NCBI GenBank assembly: GCA_017405445.1
Contig: JAFRAK010000002.1
Coordinates: 1 to 48,883, forward strand
Length of the DNA stretch: 48,883 bases
Reading direction: 5' to 3'
Source of the DNA: Bacilli bacterium
GTDB lineage: Bacteria; Bacillota_I; Bacilli_A; RF39; UBA660
The notes under the pieces were generated by a model that was not told the origin of the DNA, did not search any database, and saw only the letters and a program-made list of their open reading frames with translations. Position numbers and translations under genes: made by a program. Positions 15,869-25,111 of the stretch are shown in pieces. Numbering within the stretch: position 1 is the first letter of the stretch; every line of letters starts with the position of its first letter.

Positions 15869-18067
15869 TTAAATTATACCATTAATAAAATAATCTTTAA
15901 TTGTAGTTCTTCTAATATCAGACTGAGTATTTTTAGAAGCTAATCTTAAAGCATCTAAATCACCTATAACAAATAACCTTTTCTTAGCTCTTGTAACCCC
16001 AGTATAAACAAGTTTTTGATAGAGCATTTTTTTATAACCTTTTACAATTGGCATAACAACAACATCAAATTCTGATCCCTGTGATTTATGAATACTAATA
16101 GCATAAGCCAATCTAAAATTATTAAAATTAGAAGGAGTATATTTAACTTGATTTGAATCAAAATCAATATAAACTTCTTTTTTAGAAGAATGATCGATTC
16201 TATCAATTAAACCAATATCTCCATTATAAACATTATCATCTGGCATATTAGTAAGTTGAATAACTTTATCTGTTTCTCGAAATATTACATCACCTTGATG
16301 AATCTCTTCTTTTTCCTTATCTTTAGGATTAAATAGTTCTTGAACTCGATTATTAATCTCATCAATTCCATTTATTCCCTTATACATAGGAACTAGTATT
16401 TGAAAATTTTTGTATGACAAATCTTTATAAGTATTTGCAATTTCTAAAATATTAGGAACTACTTCAGAATCAGAGCACTGAATAAAAGTTAAATCATCTT
16501 CAACATTAAAATTATCCTCATGGATCTCTTGATTACGAATATCATAAGCAAGAGAAAGAATCTTAGAATTTAACCCTTGTCGATATAATTGTTTTAAATA
16601 AACAACTTCTAATTTATTACTAGATATTAAATCATGTAAAACTTGTCCAGCACCAACACTAGGTAATTGATGATCATCTCCTATCATAATAATCTTACAA
16701 CTACTAGATAATCCTTTTAATAAACTAGCAAATAAAGTTGTATCAATCATACTAGCTTCATCAACAATAACAAATTCTACTTTCGATTTATTATATTCAT
16801 TTATTTGAAACTTATTAGTCTCTTTTGACCACTTTAGGAAACGATGGATAGTACTTGCATTTAATAATGTTGCTTCACTAATTCTTTTAGCTGCTCTACC
16901 CGTAGGAGCAAGTAAAGCTATTTTTTGATTTAATTGTTCATAAGACAAATGATTCATCAAACGATACAATTCACAAATACCTTTCATAATAGTTGTTTTT
17001 CCAGTACCAGGTCCTCCAGTAATAATTAAAAAATCTTTAATAAAACTTTTTCTAATCGCATCTTTCTGTTCTTCATTATATTCTATTTCATAAAAACTTT
17101 CTAATTCTTTTAAAGTAGAATCTAATTTCTTAGGAGTCAAGTCTTTATTACTATTTAATAGACGAATTCTTTTAACGATAAAAGTCTCAGCTTCATACAT
17201 CTCTCTTAAATAATAACGATCTTCTTTATGAATAATTAAAGTATCCAATTCTAAACTATTTAATGCAGATAAAAACTCATCTTCTTCCAAGTAGATTCCT
17301 AATACACTAGGAAGATATTTAGCTATTTCATCATAAAAATAATAACAATGTCCAATTGTATTACTAATCTCATTCATAATATATAAAATAGCTGCTTTAA
17401 TTCTATGAATAGAGTTTTTCTCTACTCCATTTTTTAAAGCAATCATATCTACTTTTTTAAAAGATATTTCTGGAATGTCTATTAATATTTGATAAGGATT
17501 ATTTTCTAAAATCTCTTTTGTCTTATTTTTATAATGGTAATAAATATTCATAGAATCTTTATTAGAAAAGCCATAATCTGTAAGATATAGAATAACTTCA
17601 TAACTAGACTCATATTCTTTTAATTTATCATGTAATACCATAATATTTTTTTGAGTAATTCCTGGAATTAAAATTAAATTATTAGGCTGTTCTAAAATAA
17701 TTTTTAAAGTATCTTTTCCTAAAGCATCTACAATAGCTTGTGCTTTTTTTTCTCCAATTCCTTTAAAAATACCACTATTAAGAAATTCTACAATAGAATC
17801 CTTCTCTTCTGGGACAATTCTATCATAATGATCAACTTGAAATTGCTCCCCATATTTATCATGATGAACAAGTTTTCCAAAAAATTGATAATGATCTGTA
17901 TCATTTAAATCATGAAAATAACCTGTAAAAGTAATAGTTCTACCAACATATTTTTCTAAAGTACGATCACTTGCTTCACTTACTTTAAATAGTCCTATAA
18001 CATAACCAGTATTACTTTCATAAATACTTCTTTGATAAGATCCTTTTATATAGATTTCCTCCATCAT
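15869..18067 (-). CDS. recD2: RecD2-type ATP-dependent DNA helicase
   Basis: This 732-residue SF1B helicase unwinds DNA 5' to 3' without RecB/C partners and helps repair and replication-fork stability. The N-terminal OB-like region (GYVIGLFKV, residues 21-29) is followed by a helix-hairpin-helix (FKGIGEKKAQAIVDALG, near 101-117). Walker A, GGPGTGKTT, is at 351-359, APTGRAAKR near 388, VDEASMID near 435-442 and GDDHQLPSVGAG near 463-474. The C-terminal motif YAISIHKSQGSEFD follows. ATG at 18067 was chosen over GTG at 18079. An extended -10 (TGGTATAAT, 18091-18099) lies 24 bases upstream. Length and domain order are typical of RecD2. Confidence 0.93.
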   Translation of the reverse strand: MMEEIYIKGSYQRSIYESNTGYVIGLFKVSEASDRTLEKYVGRTITFTGYFHDLNDTDHYQFFGKLVHHDKYGEQFQVDHYDRIVPEEKDSIVEFLNSGIFKGIGEKKAQAIVDALGKDTLKIILEQPNNLILIPGITQKNIMVLHDKLKEYESSYEVILYLTDYGFSNKDSMNIYYHYKNKTKEILENNPYQILIDIPEISFKKVDMIALKNGVEKNSIHRIKAAILYIMNEISNTIGHCYYFYDEIAKYLPSVLGIYLEEDEFLSALNSLELDTLIIHKEDRYYLREMYEAETFIVKRIRLLNSNKDLTPKKLDSTLKELESFYEIEYNEEQKDAIRKSFIKDFLIITGGPGTGKTTIMKGICELYRLMNHLSYEQLNQKIALLAPTGRAAKRISEATLLNASTIHRFLKWSKETNKFQINEYNKSKVEFVIVDEASMIDTTLFASLLKGLSSSCKIIMIGDDHQLPSVGAGQVLHDLISSNKLEVVYLKQLYRQGLNSKILSLAYDIRNQEIHEDNFNVEDDLTFIQCSDSEVVPNILEIANTYKDLSYKNFQILVPMYKGINGIDEINNRVQELFNPKDKEKEEIHQGDVIFRETDKVIQLTNMPDDNVYNGDIGLIDRIDHSSKKEVYIDFDSNQVKYTPSNFNNFRLAYAISIHKSQGSEFDVVVMPIVKGYKKMLYQKLVYTGVTRAKKRLFVIGDLDALRLASKNTQSDIRRTTIKDYFINGII

Positions 18068-18090
18068 GATCAATCTCACTTTCTACAACT

Positions 18091-18099
18091 ATTATACCA
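18091..18099 (-). promoter_or_regulatory. extended -10 promoter of recD2
   Basis: TGGTATAAT on the minus strand lies 24 bases from the start codon. No good -35 box is seen, as is usual for extended -10 promoters. Confidence 0.55.
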
Positions 18100-18109
18100 A
18101 GAAAAAAAC

Positions 18110-18131
18110 AAAAGTACCACAAGGTACTTTT
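18110..18131 (-). terminator. terminator after the radical SAM/SPASM gene
   Basis: The stem AAAAGTACC/GGTACTTTT with an ACAA loop is followed on the minus strand by a T-rich tract. It overlaps the stop codon. Confidence 0.8.
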
Positions 18132-19236
18132 ATTCAAAATTACTAAGTTTATCCTTCATACAAAATTCTTGTTCACGAGTATCAAAATTCCATGTATGTA
18201 GAGATCCCCCTAGACAGTATTTCCAATGATAGCATGCCAAACATTTTGGACTAGCCGCACGATTTTCATCTCGAAAGAATTGAAACCTGTTTTCCCAAAC
18301 ATCTACAAAATTATCTGTTTTTATATTTCCTTGCATTAATTCTGGTCTTTTTGAAACATTAGGACATACAAAAATATTACCATCACTTAATATAGAACCA
18401 ATCACTAATCCCGGCATACAAATGAAGTTTCCAGCACGTACTCTGGATTCATAATTTGGACCTAAGTAATTACTACATCCGTAAGTAACTTGATCCATCT
18501 TATGTTCTGCATTCTTTTTTTCTATAAAATCAAATAAGTATTCATAGTCTTTTCCATCAAGTAATATTTCAGGATTCGTTGCTGCTCTACCATTTCCATC
18601 AACACTTAATACTCTCCATAATTTAATTCCCTTTGAAAGTAAGAATTTATAAATATCTTCTAATTCATGAATATTCTTCTTATTCGCAACAGTAGTTACT
18701 TGAATAATAGGAATAGCAGGTTCTTCTTGAAGCATTCTAACTCCTTCCCAAATTTTTTCCCAATATCCTGGTAATTTACGAAAAGCTTCATGTGTTTCTT
18801 TTAAACCATCAATACTAATATTAACAGAAGATAAGTGATGATCTTTTAATTTCTTAACCATTGACTTTGTAAGAAGACTACCATTAGTAGACATTCCCCA
18901 ACTAAAACCTAATTTATGAGCATGTTCAACTACATCAAATAAACCCAATCTAAGCAATGGTTCTCCTCCTGTCGCAACAAAAAAAACTTGCTTAGGATCA
19001 TATGCTTCTGCAATGTCAGAAAGAGCTTTTTTAACATACTTAATATCAACTTCATCTACTTGATTATGATTATCACAACTACTAGTACAATGTTCACAAC
19101 GTGCATTACATCTAGTAGTAACTTCCCACATTAAATGAACTAATTTAGGGTGTCTCATTAATTCTTTCTTTTCTTCGTAAAATCTAAGTAATTCATATTC
19201 TTTAAACTTCTTTTCAGCTTCAGTACGATCTTTCAT
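18130..19236 (-). CDS. radical SAM/SPASM domain protein
   Basis: This 368-residue iron-sulfur enzyme has the radical SAM cluster motif CNARCEHC near residues 43-50, GGEP near 93-96 and NISIDGLKETHE near 135-146. A C-terminal SPASM domain has several cysteines (FICMPG, FVCPN, KCLACYHWKYCLGG, EFCMKD) for auxiliary clusters. Such proteins modify ribosomally made peptides or proteins (sactipeptide-type, AnSME-like), or act in cofactor maturation. No short cysteine-rich or leader-bearing precursor peptide gene is seen next to it, so the substrate is unknown. GAGGTG precedes the chosen ATG. mtaB lies 52 bases upstream, possibly in the same transcript. Confidence 0.85.
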   Translation of the reverse strand: MKDRTEAEKKFKEYELLRFYEEKKELMRHPKLVHLMWEVTTRCNARCEHCTSSCDNHNQVDEVDIKYVKKALSDIAEAYDPKQVFFVATGGEPLLRLGLFDVVEHAHKLGFSWGMSTNGSLLTKSMVKKLKDHHLSSVNISIDGLKETHEAFRKLPGYWEKIWEGVRMLQEEPAIPIIQVTTVANKKNIHELEDIYKFLLSKGIKLWRVLSVDGNGRAATNPEILLDGKDYEYLFDFIEKKNAEHKMDQVTYGCSNYLGPNYESRVRAGNFICMPGLVIGSILSDGNIFVCPNVSKRPELMQGNIKTDNFVDVWENRFQFFRDENRAASPKCLACYHWKYCLGGSLHTWNFDTREQEFCMKDKLSNFE

Positions 19237-19287
19237 GTTATACACCTCAAATATAATAATAGCATACTTTTAAAGATAAAAAAAGAA

Positions 19288-20559
19288 TTATTCTCCAAAT
19301 AAATATGGATATAATTCTTTTTGTATTTTAACTGAAACAATACTATTATGTTCCTTTTCTCCTTTAATTTTTACATATAAAAAATTACTGGTATGGCCAT
19401 AACTATAACCATCAATTACTTCTTCTACTAAAACATCTACTGTCTGCCCAATAAATTGTTTCATATAATTAATTTCTAACTCTTTAGATACTTCTATTAA
19501 TCTTCTTGCTCGTTCTTTAATAGTAGAACCATCTAATTTACCATCCATTCTAGATGAAGCAGTACCTTTCCTTTCACTATATGGAAATACATGTAATTTA
19601 CTAAAACCAATACGACGACAACTATCAATTGTTTTTAAAAATAAATCTTCACTCTCTCCAGGAAAACCTACAATCACATCAGTACTAATACTAATATTAG
19701 GACGAATACTTCTAATCTCATGAATCTTATTCATAAAATAATCTAAATCATACTTACGATTCATCCTTTTCAAAATCTCATCTGATCCAGCTTGTATTGG
19801 TATGTGCATATGATCTACTAAAATATTCGAATGTCTTAGTACATTTAAAACATCTTCATTTAATTCAGTAGCTTCTATGGAAGAAATTCTAAGTCTTAAT
19901 AATCCATCAATTTTTACGAGTCTTTCTAGTAAATCAGCAAAACTAGTCTCTAAATCAACTCCATAACTACCTGTATGAATACCCGTTAAAACAACTTCTT
20001 TATATCCATTTTTAACTAGTTCCGTTACTTCTTTTACAACTTTGTCTTCTTCTTTGCTTCTACATTTTCCTCGTACAAAAGGAATGATACAATAACTACA
20101 GAAATTGTCACAACCATCTTGTATTTTTACAAATGCTCTTGTTCTACCAGGAAAATCTGTAATATACATATCTTCAAATTCTTTTAATCGCTCTTTATAT
20201 TCTAAATTCATTACTTCTTTATTTTGAAAATACTCATCAAGTAACTCAACGATTTTCGATTTATCTTTATTACCAATTGTAATATCTAAACCTTCTTCAT
20301 GATAATCTTGATTAGCAGCGATAAAACAACCCATCGCAACAACACAAGCATGAGGATTCCTACGAATAGCTTGTCGAATCATCTTTTTAGATTTTGAATC
20401 ACTTTGATTTGTTACAGTACAAGTATTAATAATATATACATCACAAATATCATCAAAAGATTTAATCTCATACCCTGCTTTTTTAAGTTCATTAATCACA
20501 TATTCAGATTCATACATATTAACTTTGCATCCCAAAGAACAAACCCCAACACTTTTCAT
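19288..20559 (-). CDS. mtaB: tRNA t6A37 methylthiotransferase MtaB
   Basis: This 423-residue radical SAM methylthiotransferase converts N6-threonylcarbamoyladenosine at tRNA position 37 to its 2-methylthio form. The N-terminal UPF0004 domain holds three cysteines (CSLGCKVNMYES, NTCTVTN, AMGCF). The radical SAM motif DGCDNFCSYCIIPFVRG is near residue 150, and a C-terminal TRAM-like domain ends the protein. The CSLGCKVN start and the length separate MtaB from MiaB and RimO. A clear promoter lies 30 bases upstream, with a GAGGTGAGGAG ribosome site. Confidence 0.93.
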   Translation of the reverse strand: MKSVGVCSLGCKVNMYESEYVINELKKAGYEIKSFDDICDVYIINTCTVTNQSDSKSKKMIRQAIRRNPHACVVAMGCFIAANQDYHEEGLDITIGNKDKSKIVELLDEYFQNKEVMNLEYKERLKEFEDMYITDFPGRTRAFVKIQDGCDNFCSYCIIPFVRGKCRSKEEDKVVKEVTELVKNGYKEVVLTGIHTGSYGVDLETSFADLLERLVKIDGLLRLRISSIEATELNEDVLNVLRHSNILVDHMHIPIQAGSDEILKRMNRKYDLDYFMNKIHEIRSIRPNISISTDVIVGFPGESEDLFLKTIDSCRRIGFSKLHVFPYSERKGTASSRMDGKLDGSTIKERARRLIEVSKELEINYMKQFIGQTVDVLVEEVIDGYSYGHTSNFLYVKIKGEKEHNSIVSVKIQKELYPYLFGE

Positions 20560-20590
20560 AGACTCCTCACCTCTTTTCTAATCGTTACAA

Positions 20591-20619
20591 ATTATAACAT
20601 AAAAAGCAAATTAATACAA
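20591..20619 (-). promoter_or_regulatory. promoter of mtaB
   Basis: On the minus strand TTGTAT (20614-20619) and TATAAT (20591-20596) are 17 bases apart. Confidence 0.65.
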
Positions 20620-20623
20620 TAAA

Positions 20624-20647
20624 ACAGTCAAAGAAACCTTTGACTGT
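20624..20647 (-). terminator. terminator of the interrupted surface-protein gene
   Basis: The perfect ten-base stem ACAGTCAAAG/CTTTGACTGT with an AAAC loop is followed by TTTTATTGT on the minus strand. Confidence 0.8.
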
Positions 20648-20652
20648 CCAAA

Positions 20653-21243
20653 TCATTCAGCAATACGGAAAGCTGGAGATACACCATAATTATAACTACT
20701 AGAATTAAAATCCGATCCACCAAAAATAACTACAGTAAAAAAACACCCAAAAACATGTGAGCGTGCAGAACGAAGCCACCAATAAGAAGCTAATCCTCCT
20801 AAATCCTTTTTAATTGCTTCAGAATAACTTGATGTAGTCACATTTTTTGATAGATAAAAATCCAATTGTCTCTCTTGATCTTTTGCTCTATTTTGAGTTT
20901 CTGCAAAACTTGATCCATATATTTCTTTCGAATCTAACAAGTATAATTTATCCGTTGTTACATAATTAACAGAGTCTCTAGAAAAATAACCTGATATTAC
21001 TTTTGTATTAATAATAATATTTTTTAAATCAGATGATAACGCATTAAAAATACCACTCAATGTATAATCTATCTCTGCAGTTTCTCCTTCTAAGTATTTT
21101 TTACTATTTAAATAAGCTCTCATATCAGAGTATTCCCAACCACCTTTATTTCCATCTCCATTTGTTAATCCTTCAGTATATGGATTCATTCTATGTACCG
21201 AGATAACATCAGCAAATTCTATAACAAATCCACATGCTGTTTG
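20653..21243 (-). pseudogene. C-terminal part of surface protein 1 (DUF6273-like), after an in-frame TAA
   Basis: The frame is open directly after the TAA at 21244-21246 and continues QTACGFVIEFADVISVHRMN into a DUF6273-like domain. That domain includes GGWEYSDMRAYLNS, SYWWLRSARS and the C-terminal VSPAFRI. There is no frameshift: the stop codon alone splits the gene. An internal ATG at 21189 could give a 178-residue product, but it has no good ribosome site and would lack an export signal. The intact protein would be about 455 residues. Readthrough, recent mutation or sequence error are all possible. Confidence 0.7.
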
Positions 21244-22020
21244 TTAAAAACCACTTGTAGAGCATTCATCAGGTTTACTTAGATTTGCAATTCTTACGTG
21301 TGCAGTTGTCTCATACGTTCCATCATAATCCATATCTAATCCAACTTCTCTTGTTGTGCCTGCTTCCATTGCTTCTTGTAAATGCGTTATATTGCTAGAA
21401 TTATAAGCATCTACGATTTGATCCCAAGTACCATATAAAAATACATTAGGTCTAACAACAGAACTACTATCCGCTTGTAAATATTGAGGTTCAAGACTTG
21501 TAGTTATTGTTGTTGCTTCTGGTAATTCTTCAATATCTGTTTTAAACTCAAGTCTTACTTTATATGTTTCTGTTTCTCCTGCTTCTATCTTATGGTTTTC
21601 AAGAATTTCCATTCCATCTGCATAAGTAACTGAATAAGTTAAATAATCTGGAGTTTCACTTACTGCTTCATTATTTACTTTTAGAGTTTTATTTAACTCT
21701 CCTATCATTCCATCTATTGTTCCTGCATTTACGACATCTACAGTAAATTCATAGAAATCTCCAGGTAAAGATAAAGTTACTTCAAAATCTATTTTACAAT
21801 TATTCTCTGAATCAATAGTCGCAGCAGAATCTCCTGTACCAATACTTACAGAGTCCTCATTGATTACGATATTATCAAAGTGGATATCCCAAGTATTTGA
21901 TTGAATCTTTGCAGTTCCATTAATTTGTAAATTTGCTTGTAGAATTGCATAGACTATTCCTATTACTAATAAACTAAGTATTACAAAATATGTAGTTACT
22001 TTTTTATTATTTCTATTCAT
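21244..22020 (-). CDS. surface protein 1, N-terminal part: export signal plus shared beta-domain
   Basis: This 258-residue product begins MNRNNKKVTTYFVILSLLVI, a basic start and hydrophobic helix continuing IGIVYAILQANLQING. It recalls SipW-type signal peptides of TasA/camelysin proteins. The shared module follows, with NTWDIHFDNI, DFYEFTVDVVN, GTIDGMI and AGETETYKVRLEF. The beginning of the C-terminal domain (YGTWDQIVDAYNSS) is reached before the TAA stop. The same module opens three more genes in this window. It is presumably exported, as in relatives, but the anchoring mode is unclear. An AAGGGAG ribosome site precedes it. The truncation probably removes the C-terminal DUF6273-like domain. 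Confidence 0.65.
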   Translation of the reverse strand: MNRNNKKVTTYFVILSLLVIGIVYAILQANLQINGTAKIQSNTWDIHFDNIVINEDSVSIGTGDSAATIDSENNCKIDFEVTLSLPGDFYEFTVDVVNAGTIDGMIGELNKTLKVNNEAVSETPDYLTYSVTYADGMEILENHKIEAGETETYKVRLEFKTDIEELPEATTITTSLEPQYLQADSSSVVRPNVFLYGTWDQIVDAYNSSNITHLQEAMEAGTTREVGLDMDYDGTYETTAHVRIANLSKPDECSTSGF

Positions 22021-22048
22021 ATTACATTTCTCCCTTAAATAACAAAAA

Positions 22049-22066
22049 AGAAATTCTACAATTTCT
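22049..22066 (-). terminator. terminator of the acidic membrane protein gene
   Basis: The stem AGAAATT/AATTTCT with a CTAC loop is followed on the minus strand by a run of T. The stop codon of the gene lies in the hairpin. Confidence 0.7.
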
Positions 22067-22928
22067 CTCTTTGAAATTCTTTAAATGACATAATATAATC
22101 ATTATTATGTTTTTGAATTTGTTCATCTAACTTTTCATAATTAGCAGTATTTTCTAATGCTAATTCATTAGTAGAATTTCTTTCAATACCAAAGATTGGT
22201 GAAATAATAGGACTTCTCTTAAACTTAGATTCTTCCTTTTCTACAGGAACTACTGATTTATAAGTTTCTACTATTACTGGTTGTTCTACTTTAATTTCAC
22301 TTTCAAGTGGAGTAAGTTTTTTACCAACTTTTTCTTCTAAATCAAAAATACTTATTGGTTCATTACCTTCATCTTCAAATTGAACAACTTCATTCTCTTC
22401 GTACATTTGCTTACCTTTAGCCAACAATTCATCCATACTGATAATTGCACATGCTTCTTGTTCTTGTTCAAAAGTAGTTAATTCAATATTTTTGCTTTCT
22501 TGTTTTTCTTGCTCCTCTAACACTTTTTCTAATCGTTCTAATTCTCTTCTTGCTTCTTCTGGATTAGGTTCAATAGTAGTATATTCAAGCTCTACTGGAA
22601 TAGAATCTATTAAAACTGGTTTCTCTTCCTCTAACACTTCAACTTCTTTAGGGAAACTTTGATCTAACATCTCAGAAACAGAATAAACTTCTTCTATTTG
22701 TTCAAGAACTGGTTCCTCATAATGTTCTTCAACATTATTTACTTCAGGAACTCTTTCTCTTACCTCTTCAACTAATTGATTTAATTCTCTTGTATTATGT
22801 TTCCTACGAATATTTTCACTATTCTTACGATACATATATATAATTAAGCTTATTAAACAAGCAATAACTGACAATAAATAAACAACCATGATTTCACTAG
22901 ATGTAAAAAACTCTATATAATCATTCAT
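22056..22928 (-). CDS. single-pass membrane protein with long acidic cytoplasmic region
   Basis: I do not recognise this 290-residue protein. One hydrophobic helix (about residues 9-31) is followed by a basic stop-transfer stretch (MYRKNSENIRRKHN). About 240 glutamate-rich residues follow with coiled-coil character (ARRELERLEKVLEEQEKQES). The topology resembles membrane-tethered scaffold or division proteins such as ZipA- or EzrA-like architectures, but no homology is claimed. ATG was chosen over GTG nine bases upstream because AGAGGTG is then well spaced. It is divergent from the flippase gene. Confidence 0.55.
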   Translation of the reverse strand: MNDYIEFFTSSEIMVVYLLSVIACLISLIIYMYRKNSENIRRKHNTRELNQLVEEVRERVPEVNNVEEHYEEPVLEQIEEVYSVSEMLDQSFPKEVEVLEEEKPVLIDSIPVELEYTTIEPNPEEARRELERLEKVLEEQEKQESKNIELTTFEQEQEACAIISMDELLAKGKQMYEENEVVQFEDEGNEPISIFDLEEKVGKKLTPLESEIKVEQPVIVETYKSVVPVEKEESKFKRSPIISPIFGIERNSTNELALENTANYEKLDEQIQKHNNDYIMSFKEFQREKL

Positions 22929-23097
22929 GTACTTCACCTCTATACTATAATCATTGTATCACAGCTTTATCATTTTGAGAGTAAAAAAATAACTTTTTTA
23001 ATCTCTTTTACAATCGAAATTTACCCTAACCCTAATTCAATATAACATATATTAAGAAACTGTGAAATATTTTTTTATCAATTTCATAAATTTTAAT

Positions 23098-24384
23098 ATG
23101 AATAAAAAATTACTAAAGTCCACATTTATTCTATTATCAGGTGGTTTTCTTACCAAACTTTTAGGTATGCTGATTAGAATTATGATGAGTAGAAATATTG
23201 GAATAGAAGGATTATCCTTATATTCTTTAATACTACCAACCTTTTCATTATGTATCACACTTGGTCAAATAGGATTACCAATTACATTATCAAGATTAGT
23301 AGCTTTAAATAATAAAAATAATAAAAATCTATATTATAGTATTTTACCAATTACATTTTTAATTAATATCTTATTAATGATACTAATCCTAATACTTAGT
23401 AACTATATTGGAAATACATTATTACATTCTAAAGAAGCATCTGATATTATTAAAGCAATTGCTTTTGTTATACCATTTACCACATTATCTAGTATTTGTA
23501 GAAGTTATTTTTTTGGAAAAGAAAGAATGTTTCCTCATGTCTTATCAAATATAATAGAAAACATTATAAGACTCATGATTATTATGATAATAATACCGAA
23601 ACTAAACTATCTAAATACAAAAGATCTAGTATTTTTTATTGTCATATCAAACATTATCAGTGAAGGAATATCAACGATTATTTTATATTTATTCTTACCA
23701 AACAAAATAAATATCAAAAATATATCTTATGAAAAAAAACTATTAAAAGAGACATTTCAATTATCTATTCCAAATATATCAGGAAGTATTATAGGAAATA
23801 TTTCATACTTTTTAGAACCAATCTTAATTACTACAATCCTTACAAATATTGGATTAAGTACAAACTATATCATAAGAGAATATGGAATAATTAACAGTTA
23901 TATTCTTCCTTTTCTAATGATTCCATCATTTTTCTCTATTGCGATATCTCAAGCAATACTTCCCTATTTATCTAGACTATATCAAGAAAGAAACTATAAG
24001 AAGATAAAACAACAACTAACAAAAATAATAATTTTTTTAAGCATATTTGGAGTAATGATGACAATTATTTTAGAATTAAAAGGAGATTTTCTTCTAAAAT
24101 TACTATATAAAAACAGTTTAGGATATAACTATTTAAAAATATTATCTCCTATATTTATACTCTATTATTTAGAACATCCTCTAGTATTTACAATACAAGC
24201 CATGGGAAAAACAAAAGACTTATTTCGTTTATCTATTCTAAATCTAATTACAAAAATAACATGTTACTTATTATTATCAATACTATTTCCTAATATCTTA
24301 ATGTATATAGGAACAATAATAGTTAATATTATCATTACTATTTTTTACTTAGTTTTCACAATAAGACAAAAACTAAGACAATAA
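23098..24384 (+). CDS. SpoVB/MATE-type polysaccharide or lipid II flippase
   Basis: This roughly 428-residue polytopic protein belongs to the MVF/MOP superfamily that moves lipid-linked sugars across the membrane. It opens with KSTFILLSGGFLTKLLGMLI, the typical SpoVB/MurJ-like start, followed by about 12 hydrophobic segments and PFTTLSSICRSYFFGKERM. The closest remembered type is SpoVB/YtgP; a MurJ-like role in peptidoglycan precursor flipping is possible. The ATG has no clear ribosome site, and a GTG 36 bases upstream would add 12 residues. It lies 58 bases upstream of a two-component system on the same strand, which has its own promoter. Confidence 0.85.
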   Translation: MNKKLLKSTFILLSGGFLTKLLGMLIRIMMSRNIGIEGLSLYSLILPTFSLCITLGQIGLPITLSRLVALNNKNNKNLYYSILPITFLINILLMILILILSNYIGNTLLHSKEASDIIKAIAFVIPFTTLSSICRSYFFGKERMFPHVLSNIIENIIRLMIIMIIIPKLNYLNTKDLVFFIVISNIISEGISTIILYLFLPNKINIKNISYEKKLLKETFQLSIPNISGSIIGNISYFLEPILITTILTNIGLSTNYIIREYGIINSYILPFLMIPSFFSIAISQAILPYLSRLYQERNYKKIKQQLTKIIIFLSIFGVMMTIILELKGDFLLKLLYKNSLGYNYLKILSPIFILYYLEHPLVFTIQAMGKTKDLFRLSILNLITKITCYLLLSILFPNILMYIGTIIVNIIITIFYLVFTIRQKLRQ

Positions 24385-24385
24385 T

Positions 24386-24415
24386 TTCACACATTCATCA
24401 CAAATATACTATAAT
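24386..24415 (+). promoter_or_regulatory. promoter of the two-component system
   Basis: TTCACA (24386-24391) and TATAAT (24410-24415) are 18 bases apart, 28 bases before the response regulator start. A second TATAAT overlaps at 24415-24420. Confidence 0.6.
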
Positions 24416-24442
24416 ATAATTAACTGAAATGAGGAATGAGAG

Positions 24443-25111
24443 ATGAAAGTATTAATAGTAGATGATGAGATAAGAATTCGTACAGTTATTAAAGAATATT
24501 GTATTAATAATAATTTTGAAACAGATGAAGCAGAAAACGGAGAAGAAGCTTTAGAAAAATTATTAGAGAATCAATATGATGTTTTAGTACTTGATATTAT
24601 GATGCCTGAAATGGATGGATTTTCTATGTTAAAAGAATTACCAAAAGAAAAAAGAATTCCTACAATAGTCTTATCTGCTAGAGGAGAAGAATATGATAAA
24701 CTAACTGGTTTTGATTTAGGAATAGATGATTATGTAACAAAACCATTCTCTCCAAAGGAGTTAATCGCAAGAATTAAAGCACTAATAAACCGCTCTAACA
24801 AGCCAATACAAGAAACATATGAATATAATACATTAGTAATTAATTATCTTGCACATACCGTTAAAATAGACAATAAACTAGTAAATCTAACTCCAAAAGA
24901 ATACGATGTATTAACATTTTTAATAAAAAATAAAGGAATCGTAATATCAAGAGAACAATTATTATCTAATGTATGGGGATATGACTTTTTTGGAGAAGAT
25001 AGAACGATAGATACACATATTAAAATGCTAAGAAATAATTTAGGAAAATATAGAAATCATATTATTACAGTAAGAGGAATAGGATATAAATATGTGGAAG
25101 AAGAAGAGTAA
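24443..25111 (+). CDS. OmpR-family response regulator
   Basis: This 222-residue DNA-binding response regulator has an N-terminal receiver domain with the acidic pocket VDDE (residues 6-9), the phospho-acceptor Asp51 in VLDIMMPEMDGF, and the conserved Lys in YVTKPFSPKEL. A C-terminal winged helix follows (LTPKEYDVLTFLIKNKG, REQLLSNVWG, RTIDTHIKMLRNNLG, TVRGIGYKY). The start is preceded by GAGGAATGAGAG. It overlaps the histidine kinase gene by 20 bases, which couples their translation. Target genes are not known; the adjacent flippase is the nearest candidate. Confidence 0.93.
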   Translation: MKVLIVDDEIRIRTVIKEYCINNNFETDEAENGEEALEKLLENQYDVLVLDIMMPEMDGFSMLKELPKEKRIPTIVLSARGEEYDKLTGFDLGIDDYVTKPFSPKELIARIKALINRSNKPIQETYEYNTLVINYLAHTVKIDNKLVNLTPKEYDVLTFLIKNKGIVISREQLLSNVWGYDFFGEDRTIDTHIKMLRNNLGKYRNHIITVRGIGYKYVEEEE

